A stretch of DNA of 64,000 nucleotides from Leadbettera azotonutricia ZAS-9 (GCF_000214355.1 NC_015577.1:744001-808000), one strand, 5' to 3'. Numbered from the stretch's first letter, positions 8,762 to 17,229 are shown. The notes: generated by a model not told the origin, from the sequence alone. Numbers and translations: made by a program.

Positions 8762-9228
8762 CAGCGCATGTAAGCGAAGAAATTTTTGAAGCATCAGGGG
8801 AAGGGCCTCTTCCTTTTTTGGCCCGTCTCAGAATAAGCATACATCTTTTTTTCTGTTCCCGCTGCGCAGGGGAAGCAAAAAAAATGGAACTCCTCCATTC
8901 GGTGATGATAGATGACTTCTTTCCCTCTGCCCCCGCTCTTGAAGATGCCATTATGCAGAAAATTTCCGCCGAGACAATCGATGAAGAGCCTGCTGCCGAT
9001 GCCCCTGCCGGATTGTCTCTCCGCAGCTGGGTGATCATAGGCTGCTTTGTTTTACTGTCACTCTCCACGGCGTTCTTCGGCATGGACTTTATCAATGTCG
9101 CTGACGCTCAGGGTTCTTCTTTCCTTCTCCCCGTAGGCATTACAATCGGTGCGGTGCTCACCGGTTACGGCGCGTTTTTTATCGGCAGCCATCTTAAAGA
9201 ACTCTCGTCACGCTTTGGAATTCACTAA
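8740..9228 (+). CDS. Putative zinc-finger anti-sigma factor, membrane-bound
   Basis: 162 residues. The N-terminal cytoplasmic part holds a short His-x3-Cys-x2-Cys element (HLFFCSRC, residues about 33-40), which is the anti-sigma zinc-finger (ZAS) signature. Two hydrophobic segments follow (WVIIGCFVLLSLSTAFFG and LLPVGITIGAVLTGYGAFF). Its position directly behind, and overlapping, an ECF sigma gene is the usual place for the cognate anti-sigma factor. No full ZAS domain was confirmed. Start is ATG at 8740 inside the sigma gene. Confidence 0.7.
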   Translation: MAKHTGLTAHVSEEIFEASGEGPLPFLARLRISIHLFFCSRCAGEAKKMELLHSVMIDDFFPSAPALEDAIMQKISAETIDEEPAADAPAGLSLRSWVIIGCFVLLSLSTAFFGMDFINVADAQGSSFLLPVGITIGAVLTGYGAFFIGSHLKELSSRFGIH

Positions 9229-9284
9229 AGATGTAAAAAGAGTGAAGATTTTTCTGAAAAAACGCGGATTTTTTTTTAAACTCG

Positions 9285-9313
9285 TTGACAATACTTGAAA
9301 TGGGGCATATCAT
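9285..9313 (+). promoter_or_regulatory. Sigma-70 type promoter of glgP, possibly leaderless
   Basis: TTGACA (9285-9290), 17-bp spacer, TATCAT (9308-9313). The expected start of transcription, 6-7 bp after the -10 box, falls on the ATG of glgP at 9320, and no Shine-Dalgarno sits at the right distance. Confidence 0.6.
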
Positions 9314-9319
9314 TTTATT

Positions 9320-11860
9320 ATGAATATCTCTACATATACTGTAAAACCAAAACTTCCCAATTCATTAAAACCCCTCGAAGAGATTGCCCGCAACCTTTGG
9401 CTTTCATGGAACTTTGATGCAGTCGAGCTTTTCATCCGCCTTGATTATGATGTGTGGCTTTCGTCGCATCAGAGCCCGGTAAGGACTCTTGGCATGGTAA
9501 GCCAGGAGCGGCTCGTTGAAGTTGCCAAAGACGATTCCTACATTGCGCGACTGAATGAAGTATACACCCGTTTCCTCAAGTATAAAAAAGGCGAGACCTG
9601 GTACCGTGGTTCCCGGAAAGATGTGGTCGCTTACTTCTCCATGGAATACGGCATGGATGTATCTCTCCCGATCTATTCAGGCGGGCTGGGCATACTCTCG
9701 GGGGATCATATGAAGACCTCCTCCGACATGGGTCTTCCTCTTGTAGGCGTTGGCTTCCTCTATCGCCAGGGTTATTTTAAACAGCTTCTCAATGCCGATG
9801 GTTATCAGCAGGAGAGCTACCCCGAGAACGACTGGTACAATATGCCTGTGGAGCTCAAAACAGGCAAAAACAACGAACCTGTCAAGATCACTGTGGATCT
9901 TGCAGGCCGCCAGGCTACAGCCCAGGTATGGGAAGTAAAAGTCGGGCGCAGTTCCCTCTTTCTCCTTGATACCAATATCCCCGAGAATGCGCCTGACATC
10001 AGGAATATCACTGCCACGCTCTATGGCGGCGACAAAGAAACCCGTATGCAGCAGGAAATCCTCCTTGGGATAGGCGGCATACGCGCCCTCCGCGCTTTGG
10101 GTGTCAATCCTGCCGCTACCCACATGAACGAAGGCCATGCAGCCTTCCTGGGCCTTGAACGTGTCCGGGAGCTTATGTCCGAGAGGCATTTCAACTTTGA
10201 CGAAGCCCGCGAAGCGGTGTGGCCCACCAATATCTTTACAACTCATACTCCTGTTCCCGCAGGAAACGAGCGTTTCGACATAGGTTTAATGGAAAAATAC
10301 TTCCGCAGTTGGCCCCAGATTCTGGGCATCTCCTGGAAAGATTTCCTCAGCCTTGGCCGCGAGCGTCCCTACGATGACAGTGAAACCTTTTGCATGACCG
10401 TTCTGGCTATCAAGTTTGCCGCTTATGCCAATGGCGTTGCGGCGCTCCATGGCGTGGTTTCCCGCAAAATGTGGCAGAACCTTTGGCCCGGCCTTCCCCT
10501 GAATGAAATACCTATTGACCATGTTACTAATGGTGTTCATCCCCGTACCTGGGTCTCAAGCAACATGGTGGAGCTGCTGGATCGTTATTTTGGCCCCCAT
10601 TTTGAAGAAGAGCCCACGGATCTTTCGGTTTGGAACCGCATGGATCGTATTTCTGACGAAGAGCTCTGGCGTACCCATGAGCGCCGCCGTGAACGGCTTG
10701 TTGCTTTTGCCCGGGAACGCATCAGGGATAACCTGAAGCGCAATGGCGCGGTGGAGCGCCGCATAGCCCAGGCAGAGGACGCGCTCTCGCCGTATACCTT
10801 GACCCTCGCCTTTGCCCGCCGTTTTGCGACCTACAAACGTGGCAATCTTCTTTTGAGGGACCCCGAGCGCCTCCTCAAGCTTTTAAAAGACACCGAACGG
10901 CCCATACAGCTCATTTTTGCGGGCAAGGCCCATCCTATGGATATGCCTGGCAAAGAACTCATCAGAAGCATCATCCATTTCGCGGAGCAGCATGATGTGA
11001 CAAGCCGCATTATCTTCCTTGAAAATTACGATATATCCATGGCCCATTACCTTACCTCCGGCGCTGATGTGTGGCTCAATACCCCAAGGCGGCCCATGGA
11101 AGCTTCCGGTACTTCGGGCATGAAGGCCGCAATGAACGGCGTTCTCAATTGCTCCATACTTGACGGCTGGTGGGATGAGGCATACAACCCTGAAGTGGGT
11201 TGGGCCATAGGCCGGGGTGAAGAATACGAGGACACTAATCTGCAGGATGAAATTGAGAGCAAGGCCCTCTACGATCTCCTCGAAAGGGAAGTCATCCCCC
11301 TCTTCTATCAGCGTGGAAGGGACGGGCTTCCCAGGGAATGGATACGCCGCATGAAGACCTGCATGAAGCAGATTGGACAGTCTATGTCCAGCCACCGTAT
11401 GCTTATGGATTATTCCAACAAGTTCTACTTCCCGGCGCTTAAAAACTATCGGCGCATTGTAAAAGACGATTATGCCGAGCCCAAGGCCCTTGCCGCATAT
11501 ATGGGTAAACTGCGCCAGGCATGGGACAGCATCAAGATCCAAAAAATCGAATCCAATGCCAAACCGATTATGCAGCGGGGCGATTCCCTCACGGTTACTG
11601 CGAGGGTTGAGCTGGGCGCTCTCTCCCCTGATGAGGTTCTGGTGGAGCTTTACCACGGTTCAGCTTCCAATCACGGCGATGGAATTGAAAATGCCAATAG
11701 GGCCGAGATGAGATCTGTCGGCCAGGAAGGGAATGTGGTTGTCTATCAGGTAAGGATTGAATGTGCCGATACGGGATTGCAGGGACATACAGTCAGGATA
11801 CTCCCCAAGCATCCGGCTCTGGTTCATCCCTACAGGACAGGTTTTATTAAGTGGGCGTAG
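9320..11860 (+). CDS. glgP: Alpha-glucan (glycogen/maltodextrin) phosphorylase
   Basis: 846 residues, the shorter alpha-glucan phosphorylase family (GT35, related to Thermotoga AgpA) rather than the E. coli GlgP/MalP type. The DUF3417-type N-terminus reads NSLKPLEEIARNLWLSWN. A substrate-site glycine run (YSGGLGILSGDH) follows near residue 122. The PLP-binding region is seen near RRPMEASGTSGMKAAMNGVL; the Lys in SGMKAAMNG binds PLP in this family. The enzyme releases glucose-1-phosphate from storage glucans in the cytoplasm. It stands alone behind its own promoter. About 110 residues at the C-terminus (from TARVELGALSPDEVLVEL) form the beta-rich extension seen in this subfamily. Confidence 0.95.
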   Translation: MNISTYTVKPKLPNSLKPLEEIARNLWLSWNFDAVELFIRLDYDVWLSSHQSPVRTLGMVSQERLVEVAKDDSYIARLNEVYTRFLKYKKGETWYRGSRKDVVAYFSMEYGMDVSLPIYSGGLGILSGDHMKTSSDMGLPLVGVGFLYRQGYFKQLLNADGYQQESYPENDWYNMPVELKTGKNNEPVKITVDLAGRQATAQVWEVKVGRSSLFLLDTNIPENAPDIRNITATLYGGDKETRMQQEILLGIGGIRALRALGVNPAATHMNEGHAAFLGLERVRELMSERHFNFDEAREAVWPTNIFTTHTPVPAGNERFDIGLMEKYFRSWPQILGISWKDFLSLGRERPYDDSETFCMTVLAIKFAAYANGVAALHGVVSRKMWQNLWPGLPLNEIPIDHVTNGVHPRTWVSSNMVELLDRYFGPHFEEEPTDLSVWNRMDRISDEELWRTHERRRERLVAFARERIRDNLKRNGAVERRIAQAEDALSPYTLTLAFARRFATYKRGNLLLRDPERLLKLLKDTERPIQLIFAGKAHPMDMPGKELIRSIIHFAEQHDVTSRIIFLENYDISMAHYLTSGADVWLNTPRRPMEASGTSGMKAAMNGVLNCSILDGWWDEAYNPEVGWAIGRGEEYEDTNLQDEIESKALYDLLEREVIPLFYQRGRDGLPREWIRRMKTCMKQIGQSMSSHRMLMDYSNKFYFPALKNYRRIVKDDYAEPKALAAYMGKLRQAWDSIKIQKIESNAKPIMQRGDSLTVTARVELGALSPDEVLVELYHGSASNHGDGIENANRAEMRSVGQEGNVVVYQVRIECADTGLQGHTVRILPKHPALVHPYRTGFIKWA

Positions 11861-11925
11861 GCTCTATCCGGTTTGTGGACCGGTTAATATAGGGTGATAA
11901 AATAATTTTTTTTTGGGAGGCTACT

Positions 11926-12270
11926 ATGGCAAAGACAATTGAAGGAGCTGCGAAGAAAGCACCGGCGAAGAAACCCGCAGCCAAGAAGGCGACAGCTGCG
12001 AAGAAACCTGCGGCTGCGAAGAAACCCGCAGCCAAGAAGGCGACAGCTGCAAAGAAGCCTGCGGCTGCGAAGAAACCCGCAGCCAAGAAGGCGACAGCTG
12101 CGAAGAAACCCGCGGCTGCGAAAAAACCCGCCGCTGCGAAAAAACCTGCGGCTGCAAAGAAACCCGCAGTCAAGAAGGCAGCAGCTGTGAAGAAGCCCGC
12201 AGCTGCAAAGAAAGCCCCGGCAAAACCGAGGGCCAAGAAAGCGGCTCCCGCTTCTGACCCCGCGCTTTAA
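11926..12270 (+). CDS. Lys/Ala/Pro-rich repeat protein (histone H1-like)
   Basis: 114 residues composed almost wholly of K, A, P and T. After a short leader (MAKTIEGAAKKAPAK) a 17-residue unit (PAAKKATAAKKPAAAKK) repeats about three times; at DNA level this is a 51-bp tandem repeat. The composition is that of histone H1-like or AlgP-like nucleoid proteins that bind DNA nonspecifically. Preceded by a Shine-Dalgarno (GGGAGG). A hairpin with a T-rich tail follows the gene. No structured domain is visible; the DNA-binding role is inferred from composition. Confidence 0.8.
   Translation: MAKTIEGAAKKAPAKKPAAKKATAAKKPAAAKKPAAKKATAAKKPAAAKKPAAKKATAAKKPAAAKKPAAAKKPAAAKKPAVKKAAAVKKPAAAKKAPAKPRAKKAAPASDPAL
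11963..12180 (+). repeat. 51-bp tandem repeat within the Lys/Ala-rich gene
   Basis: The coding DNA repeats with a 51-bp period (17 codons), with a few synonymous changes between copies such as CCC/CCT for proline. Such in-frame arrays expand and contract easily by slippage, so the length of the protein may vary between strains. Confidence 0.75.
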
Positions 12271-12285
12271 GGTTTGCTGAATTTG

Positions 12286-12320
12286 CCGCCGTAGGGTATT
12301 CTTGCGGCGGTTTTGTTCTT
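12286..12320 (+). terminator. Probable rho-independent terminator
   Basis: CCGCCG (12286-12291) pairs with CGGCGG (12305-12310), followed by TTTTGTTCTT. It lies just after the Lys/Ala-rich gene stop. A second GC-rich hairpin without a T tract (GCGGCGA-GTT-TCGCCGC, about 12335-12351) follows. Confidence 0.6.
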
Positions 12321-12398
12321 CTTTGGTACACAAAAGCGGCGAGTTTCGCCGCGGCGGTAGCCCAGTTACCCGCCTGAACAAAACAAGGATGGCAATCG

Positions 12399-13124
12399 GT
12401 GCCCAAAAATTCCTCCAAGACTGTTCACTTCCGTTATCTGGATCTTGTTATGGCTTTCTTCGTTGCCATACTTATCACCAGCAATGTAGCATCGTCGGCA
12501 AAAATCGTGGATCTCGGTATTTCTCTCTTTGGAATTCCTCTTGCTTTTGACGGCGGAACCCTTCTTTTCCCTCTTTCTTACGTTTTTGGCGATGTGCTCA
12601 CCGAAGTTTATGGTTTTAGGGCGTCCCGCAGGGTCATCTGGATGGGTTTCATCGCCTTGGCCCTTTCATCCCTTATCTTTTTTTTCCTCCGCCTCCTCCC
12701 TGCAGAGGCTGCCTGGGAAGGGTATGCGGGCAGCGCCGCATATGACGCAATACTCGGGGGCATGAGCACCGGCGGCATAGCCCTGGCGAGCCTTTTGGGC
12801 TACCTGGTGGGCGAGTTTTCCAACTCCGTGATACTTTCGAAAATGAAAGTTCTGATGAAGGGGAAATTGCTCTGGGTGCGTACCATAGGCAGCACCTTAA
12901 TCGGGGAACTTCTGGACAGCCTTGTCTTTGTATTGGCTGCAAGCCTTACGGGCGTTTTCGGCTGGGAACTCTTTGCTACCCTGGTGCTGACAAACTATCT
13001 TTTCAAATGCCTTATCGAAGCAGCCATGACCCCCTTCACCTATCTTGCGGTGATAAAGCTTAAAAAAGCCGAGGGGGTGGATGCCTACGATGTGGGTGTC
13101 AAATTCAATCCTTTTGGTTCTTAG
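12399..13124 (+). CDS. yhhQ: Queuosine precursor transporter (YhhQ/DUF165 family)
   Basis: 241 residues, about six membrane segments. Characteristic family stretches are ILITSNVASSAKIVDLG, then FDGGTLLFPLSYVFGDVLTE, and GSTLIGELLDSLVFVLAA. The family imports deazapurine precursors of queuosine, used for tRNA modification. The start is a GTG at 12399 preceded by AAGGA; a nearby ATG at 12389 is out of frame. Convergent with the GPH transporter gene: the last 20 bp overlap. Confidence 0.9.
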   Translation: MPKNSSKTVHFRYLDLVMAFFVAILITSNVASSAKIVDLGISLFGIPLAFDGGTLLFPLSYVFGDVLTEVYGFRASRRVIWMGFIALALSSLIFFFLRLLPAEAAWEGYAGSAAYDAILGGMSTGGIALASLLGYLVGEFSNSVILSKMKVLMKGKLLWVRTIGSTLIGELLDSLVFVLAASLTGVFGWELFATLVLTNYLFKCLIEAAMTPFTYLAVIKLKKAEGVDAYDVGVKFNPFGS

Positions 13125-14459
13125 GCCCGTTCTCAAGCATAAGCTTCTTATACGCTTCTTCGTCCAATGGATAGAACTGCATCAGCACTATTGCAATTAC
13201 AAAGATGAACGCAGGGAGGGGGCCAATAATGACCCTGATTGCCGTGAGAGCTCTTTCGCCCTGAATCGCATCGGCAATATAGCCGCCAAATGACAGTATC
13301 AATCCTGCCAGGAAAACCGAAAAGGCTGTGCCCAGCTTGGAGATAAAGGTCCACATGCCATAGTAAGCCCCTTCTTTTCTTTGGCCGGTTTTGGCAGCAT
13401 CATATTCGACTACATCGGGAACCATGGCAAAGGGGGCCACATAGCTAAAGCCTACCCCGATGCCCGCAAATACCATTATGCCCAGGAAGAAATTGACCCC
13501 CAGGCTCTCGCCAAGGAAGAAAATGCCCATACAGGCAGTTGCAATGATGATGAAACAGATTTGATAGGTTTTCTTTTCCCGATTTTTTTTGAAACCAGCA
13601 CTGATACGGGAATAAATACCATCGCAACTAACAGCAATACTATCATCGCCGGGGTAGTGATATCCTCTCGGCGGTAGATGTACTTGGTGTAATACACGAG
13701 TATCCCTGTGAGGAAGGTGATTGCCACCATGTGCAGGGCATAGGTAAGGAGGAGTATCATATAAGGCTTATTGACAAAGACCGCTTTATAGGTGGAAAAG
13801 AAGCCCTCTGTGGGAAGATCCGCCCTGGTGTGCTTTTTCTCTTTTGTGCCGAAAAAAGTGAGGAGGGTTGCGATTGCCATGAGGGACCCGAAGGCAAGAC
13901 CCGCCATGGAGAAGCCCGTTCTCTTGTCGGCGAAAAGCCCCACTATAGGCTCCACCCCCGCCGCCCCTATGAGAGTGCCGAAGACCGCGCAGCCGAAACG
14001 GTAACCGTTAAGGCTGCTCCGCTCGTGGTAATCGTCGGTCAATTCAGGGGTAAGGGAGGAGTAGGGGATATTGATGACAGTGGACGCGGTATTCACCGCC
14101 ATAAGCGCCAGGGCTGCCCAGACAGCGAGCATTATGGGGTTTTCGATTTGAGGGCTTGTGAAGAAAAACCACATGGCAAGGAGCATGGGTATTGCCCCGA
14201 AAAGGAGGTATGGCCGCCGTCTCCCCCAGCGGGTCAGGGTGCGGTCAGAGATGAAACCCATAACCGGGTCTGTAACCGCATCCCAGATTTTGCTTATCAT
14301 CACCGCTGCGCCTGCCCAGGCAGCTGCAAGGCCCACGGTATCCGTGAGGTAGTTGAGGCACCAGAAGGACATGACTGTAAAGAGCATGTTCCCGCCCAGA
14401 TCGAAGATGCCGAAGCCCAGTTTCTGCCTGACTGTCAATTTTTGTGGGAAATTTTCCAT
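13105..14459 (-). pseudogene. GPH family (MelB-like) sugar:cation symporter, frameshifted
   Basis: Two overlapping reading frames together encode one full-length transporter of about 452 residues. The first part (from 14459) begins MENFPQKLTVRQKLGFGIFD and carries the GPH signatures DPVMGFISDRTLTRWGRRRP. It runs in frame to SKKIGKRK, then leaves the family. The rest continues in another frame (CMGIFFLGESLGVNFFLG to the stop at 13105). Adding one A in the A-run complementary to 13569-13572 restores GKRK-TYQICFIIIATAC and the usual length. So this is one gene with a 1-bp deletion in a homopolymer, either a real pseudogene or a sequencing error. Substrate unknown; family members take up melibiose, glucuronides or xylosides. 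Confidence 0.85.
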
Positions 14460-14525
14460 AAGCCATTATTGCATATTTCCTGAATTATACATATCCTTTT
14501 TAAAGTATATGGTATTGTATTGATA

Positions 14526-14882
14526 ATGGAAATATTTGCGCAGCTCGCCATCATTCTGGCCTTTGGCTTTGCCGGTGAAATTTTAGCCAGGGCTTTGCCC
14601 CTGGGCATGCCTGCCAGTGTTCTTGGGATGATCCTCATGCTCATAGCCCTTGGCAGTAAGATGCTTAAGCCCAGCCAGCTTGGGAAGACCGCGGATTTCC
14701 TCGGTTCCCATATGGCTTTTTTCTTTCTTCCGGTTGCAATTGCCATTATCGAGAATTTTTCTTTTATACGTCCTGTGGTGTGGCAGTTCTTCGGGATCTG
14801 CATGGTTTGCACCATTGTCACCTTCAGCCTGACCTACGGTACGGTGAGGCTCTGCAGGGTGCTGCTTCGGGGCAGGGTGTAA
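14526..14882 (+). CDS. lrgA: LrgA/CidA (YohJ) holin-like membrane protein
   Basis: 118 residues with four hydrophobic segments. Family features: an early FAGEILARALPLGMPASVLGM stretch split by a polar loop, and LGKTADFLGSHMAFFFLPVA. LrgA/CidA proteins act with LrgB/CidB; they were described as holin-like and more recently as part of pyruvate or glycolate transport. The start is taken at ATG 14526, since the in-frame TTG at 14520 is weaker; neither has a strong Shine-Dalgarno. lrgB follows 2 bp later. Confidence 0.88.
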   Translation: MEIFAQLAIILAFGFAGEILARALPLGMPASVLGMILMLIALGSKMLKPSQLGKTADFLGSHMAFFFLPVAIAIIENFSFIRPVVWQFFGICMVCTIVTFSLTYGTVRLCRVLLRGRV

Positions 14883-14884
14883 AA

Positions 14885-15565
14885 ATGGTTCAGGCTTTGT
14901 CGCTCCCCGTCTGCGGCGTGCTCGTTTCCCTGGTTTGCTATCTTATAGGCATCACTATCAGGAAGCGTGTCCATTCCCCCCTGGCAAACCCCCTCGTGAT
15001 AGCAAATGTTCTCCTTATAGCAATCGTACTTTTTAGCCCCGTCGGTATTGAAGAATACAGGGCAGGCGGGAATTTTATCATTATGTTCATGGCCCCGGTC
15101 ACGGTGATTCTGGCCCTGAAGATTTACAACCAGAGGGATAAACTCAAAGCCAATATCATCCCCATACTGGCAGGCTGCATCGTGGGTTCTGTCAGCGCAG
15201 TGGGCAGTACCTGGGGGCTCTGTAAAATTTTAGGTGTTAACGAGGGCATTGCCGTTTCACTCCTGCCCCGCTCGGTTACTACTGCCATTGCCCTGGAGCT
15301 CTCCGAAAAGAACGGTGGCTTCCCGGGCATTACCGCCATGGCCGTGATCATCACCGGGATTTTTTCGGCCTTCGTCTCCCCCATCATCATTAAAACTTTT
15401 AAGCTGAAAGATCCCATAGCGGCGGGAATCGCCATGGGCGCTTCGGGCCATGCCATAGGGACTTCTGCCGCCCTGGAGCTTGGCGAAACAGAAGGCGCCA
15501 TGAGCGGCCTTGCCATTGGGGTAGTGGGGATAATCACAAGCGTATTTTTTATATTTTTGTTTTAG
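14885..15565 (+). CDS. lrgB: LrgB/CidB (YohK) membrane protein
   Basis: 226 residues, the usual LrgB length, with several membrane segments. Diagnostic: SLLPRSVTTAIALELSE and AAGIAMGASGHAIGTSAALE. The frame is open further upstream inside lrgA, but ATG 14885 right after the lrgA stop gives the family N-terminus (MVQALSLPVCGVLVSLVCY). It probably forms a complex with LrgA in the inner membrane. Confidence 0.92.
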   Translation: MVQALSLPVCGVLVSLVCYLIGITIRKRVHSPLANPLVIANVLLIAIVLFSPVGIEEYRAGGNFIIMFMAPVTVILALKIYNQRDKLKANIIPILAGCIVGSVSAVGSTWGLCKILGVNEGIAVSLLPRSVTTAIALELSEKNGGFPGITAMAVIITGIFSAFVSPIIIKTFKLKDPIAAGIAMGASGHAIGTSAALELGETEGAMSGLAIGVVGIITSVFFIFLF

Positions 15566-15596
15566 CAGGCAGCTTGGAAGCAGGCAGCCTGTATGC

Positions 15597-15624
15597 TTGA
15601 CAAAATTTATAAAGCACATATAAT
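15597..15624 (+). promoter_or_regulatory. Sigma-70 type promoter of the CysM-JAMM-carrier-E1 operon
   Basis: TTGACA (15597-15602), 16-bp spacer, TATAAT (15619-15624). Both boxes are perfect matches to consensus. The Shine-Dalgarno AGGAAA and ATG 15639 follow. The 13-mer TAATTACTAGGAA (15621-15633), which overlaps the -10 box, also occurs upstream of the ABC importer gene at 30454-30466 on the minus strand. Confidence 0.75.
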
Positions 15625-15638
15625 TACTAGGAAATAGA

Positions 15639-16532
15639 ATGAATATCCTTGATTTGGTGGGGAATACTCCTCTTTTGGAATTAAGAAAAATCCCTCATGC
15701 CGGAGCACAGCTTTTTGCCAAAGCCGAATTCTGCAATCCCTCAGGCTCTGTTAAGGACAGGGCCGCCAAAGCCATGATACTTGACGGTATCAAGCAGGGC
15801 AGTCTCAAGCCGGGCAAGATCATCATCGATGCGACTTCCGGCAATACGGGCATAGCCTATGCCATGATGGGCGCTTATTTGGGATATCCCGTGAAGCTTT
15901 ACCTTCCGGCAAATGCCAGCAATGAGCGGAAGGGGCTTATGAGACGCTACAATGCTCAAATTGTTGAGACAGATCCCCTGGAAAGTTCCGATGGCGCCCT
16001 CCTTGCGGCCCGGAAAGAAGTCGAACAGAATCCCGAAAAATACTTTTACCCTAATCAATACGCCAACGATGAAAACTGGAAGGCCCATTACAATGGAACA
16101 GCCCTGGAAATTTGGGAGCAATCAAATCACCGGATAACCCATTTCATTTGCGGCATGGGAACTTCCGGAACTTTCACAGGCTGCGCCAGACGACTTAAAG
16201 AACTTAACCCGAATGTAAAGGTGATAGCGGTGCAGCCCGATTCCCCCTTCCACGGCATCGAGGGGACCAAGCACATGGCGAGTACCATCAGACCTGAGTT
16301 TTATGATGAGCGCCTGCCCGACGAATTTATCGAGGTGAATACCGAGGAGTCCTACGCCCTGGCAAGGCAGCTTGCCGCAGTGGAGGGCCTTTTCGTCGGG
16401 GTAAGCTCCGCAGCCAATGTGCTCGCTGCCCTTCACCTCGCGGAGAAGCTTCCCCCCGATGCAGTGGTGGTTACCATCCTCTGCGACGGCGGCATCAGGT
16501 ATCTTTCAGATCCTTTCTGGGAAACAGCATGA
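15639..16532 (+). CDS. cysM: Cysteine synthase, CysM-type
   Basis: 297 residues. PLP fold-type II synthase that adds a sulfur donor to the aminoacrylate from O-acetylserine (or O-phosphoserine). The PLP lysine is K39 in NPSGSVKDRAAK. The substrate loop TSGNTGIAYA and the phosphate-binding GMGTSGTFTG are intact. Shorter and distinct from the second synthase at 26504-27481. Its stop overlaps the JAMM peptidase start by 4 bp, and a ThiS-like carrier and an E1-like enzyme follow. That context points to use of a protein thiocarboxylate as sulfur donor, as for Mycobacterium CysM with CysO. Donor specificity is inference. Confidence 0.9.
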   Translation: MNILDLVGNTPLLELRKIPHAGAQLFAKAEFCNPSGSVKDRAAKAMILDGIKQGSLKPGKIIIDATSGNTGIAYAMMGAYLGYPVKLYLPANASNERKGLMRRYNAQIVETDPLESSDGALLAARKEVEQNPEKYFYPNQYANDENWKAHYNGTALEIWEQSNHRITHFICGMGTSGTFTGCARRLKELNPNVKVIAVQPDSPFHGIEGTKHMASTIRPEFYDERLPDEFIEVNTEESYALARQLAAVEGLFVGVSSAANVLAALHLAEKLPPDAVVVTILCDGGIRYLSDPFWETA

Positions 16533-16954
16533 TCAGGCTCAGCGCCGAATGTGAAGCCCTTGTCAGGAGGGAAGGGGAGAGGGCCTTCCCCAACGAATGC
16601 TGCGGCGTTCTTTTGGGTCCGCTGCTTGATGGTGATGGCCGGCAAGTGGAAGCTGTCCTCCCCATAGAGAACAACCGCGAAGCTGAAGAGCAGTACCATC
16701 GTTTCAGGATCGAGGCCGAAGATTTGATGAGGGCCGAAAAAGAAGCCCGCAAGCAGAACCGCGAAGTGCTGGGTTTTTACCATTCCCACCCGGATCATCC
16801 GGCGCGGCCTTCGGAGTACGATCGTGAGTTTGCATTGCCCTTTTATTCGTATATAATACTTGGAGTCGAAGGCGGCCGTGCGGCGGAACTGACAAGCTGG
16901 CGGCTCACCGAAGACAGGTCGGTTTTTAACAAGGAGGAGTTGCTATGCCGGTAA
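16529..16954 (+). CDS. JAMM/M67 family metallopeptidase (Mec-like)
   Basis: 141 residues. The zinc-peptidase signature is complete: an early Glu in the NECCGVLLG stretch, H85 and H87 in HSHPDH, then S95 and D98 in PSEYD. In Mycobacterium the homologue Mec frees cysteine from the CysO-cysteine adduct; in other bacteria such enzymes trim the tail of ThiS-like carriers to expose Gly-Gly. Both roles fit here, because the adjacent carrier ends GG-IQG. Start overlaps cysM by 4 bp, and its end overlaps the carrier gene by 10 bp. Confidence 0.9.
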   Translation: MIRLSAECEALVRREGERAFPNECCGVLLGPLLDGDGRQVEAVLPIENNREAEEQYHRFRIEAEDLMRAEKEARKQNREVLGFYHSHPDHPARPSEYDREFALPFYSYIILGVEGGRAAELTSWRLTEDRSVFNKEELLCR

Positions 16955-17223
16955 TACAAATACCCACCGCATTGAGAAGCTTTACAGAGAGGAAATCCGA
17001 AATCACCGTTGCAGGTGCTACTGTAGGGGAAGCAATCGCCAAATTGGCAGAGGCTTATCCCGATATAAAGCAGCATTTGTACCAGGGCGCAGAATTGCGC
17101 TCGTTCATCAATGTTTTTGTGGGAGAGACAAATATCAAAAAAATGCAGGCCCTGGATACGCCGGTCAAGGATGATGATACTATCATGCTGGTCCCGGCCA
17201 TTGCGGGCGGCATCCAAGGATAG
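16945..17223 (+). CDS. ThiS/MoaD-family sulfur carrier (CysO-like) with C-terminal extension
   Basis: 92 residues, beta-grasp ubiquitin-like fold. The N-terminus IQIPTALRSF, the middle VFVGETNIKKMQAL and the end IMLVPAIAGG match CysO/MoaD carriers. Instead of ending at the Gly-Gly needed for adenylation, the protein continues with three residues, I90-Q91-G92 after G88-G89. That form needs proteolytic trimming before the E1 enzyme can act, and the JAMM peptidase encoded just upstream is the obvious candidate. A strong Shine-Dalgarno (AAGGAGG) lies within the preceding gene. Confidence 0.88.
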   Translation: MPVIQIPTALRSFTERKSEITVAGATVGEAIAKLAEAYPDIKQHLYQGAELRSFINVFVGETNIKKMQALDTPVKDDDTIMLVPAIAGGIQG

Positions 17224-17229
17224 AAGAGC

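Noticed and set aside
13569-13577. Programmed ribosomal frameshift in the GPH transporter
   Set aside because: The A-run is not followed by a clear pseudoknot or internal Shine-Dalgarno, and relatives of this transporter are single-frame. A deletion or sequencing error is simpler.
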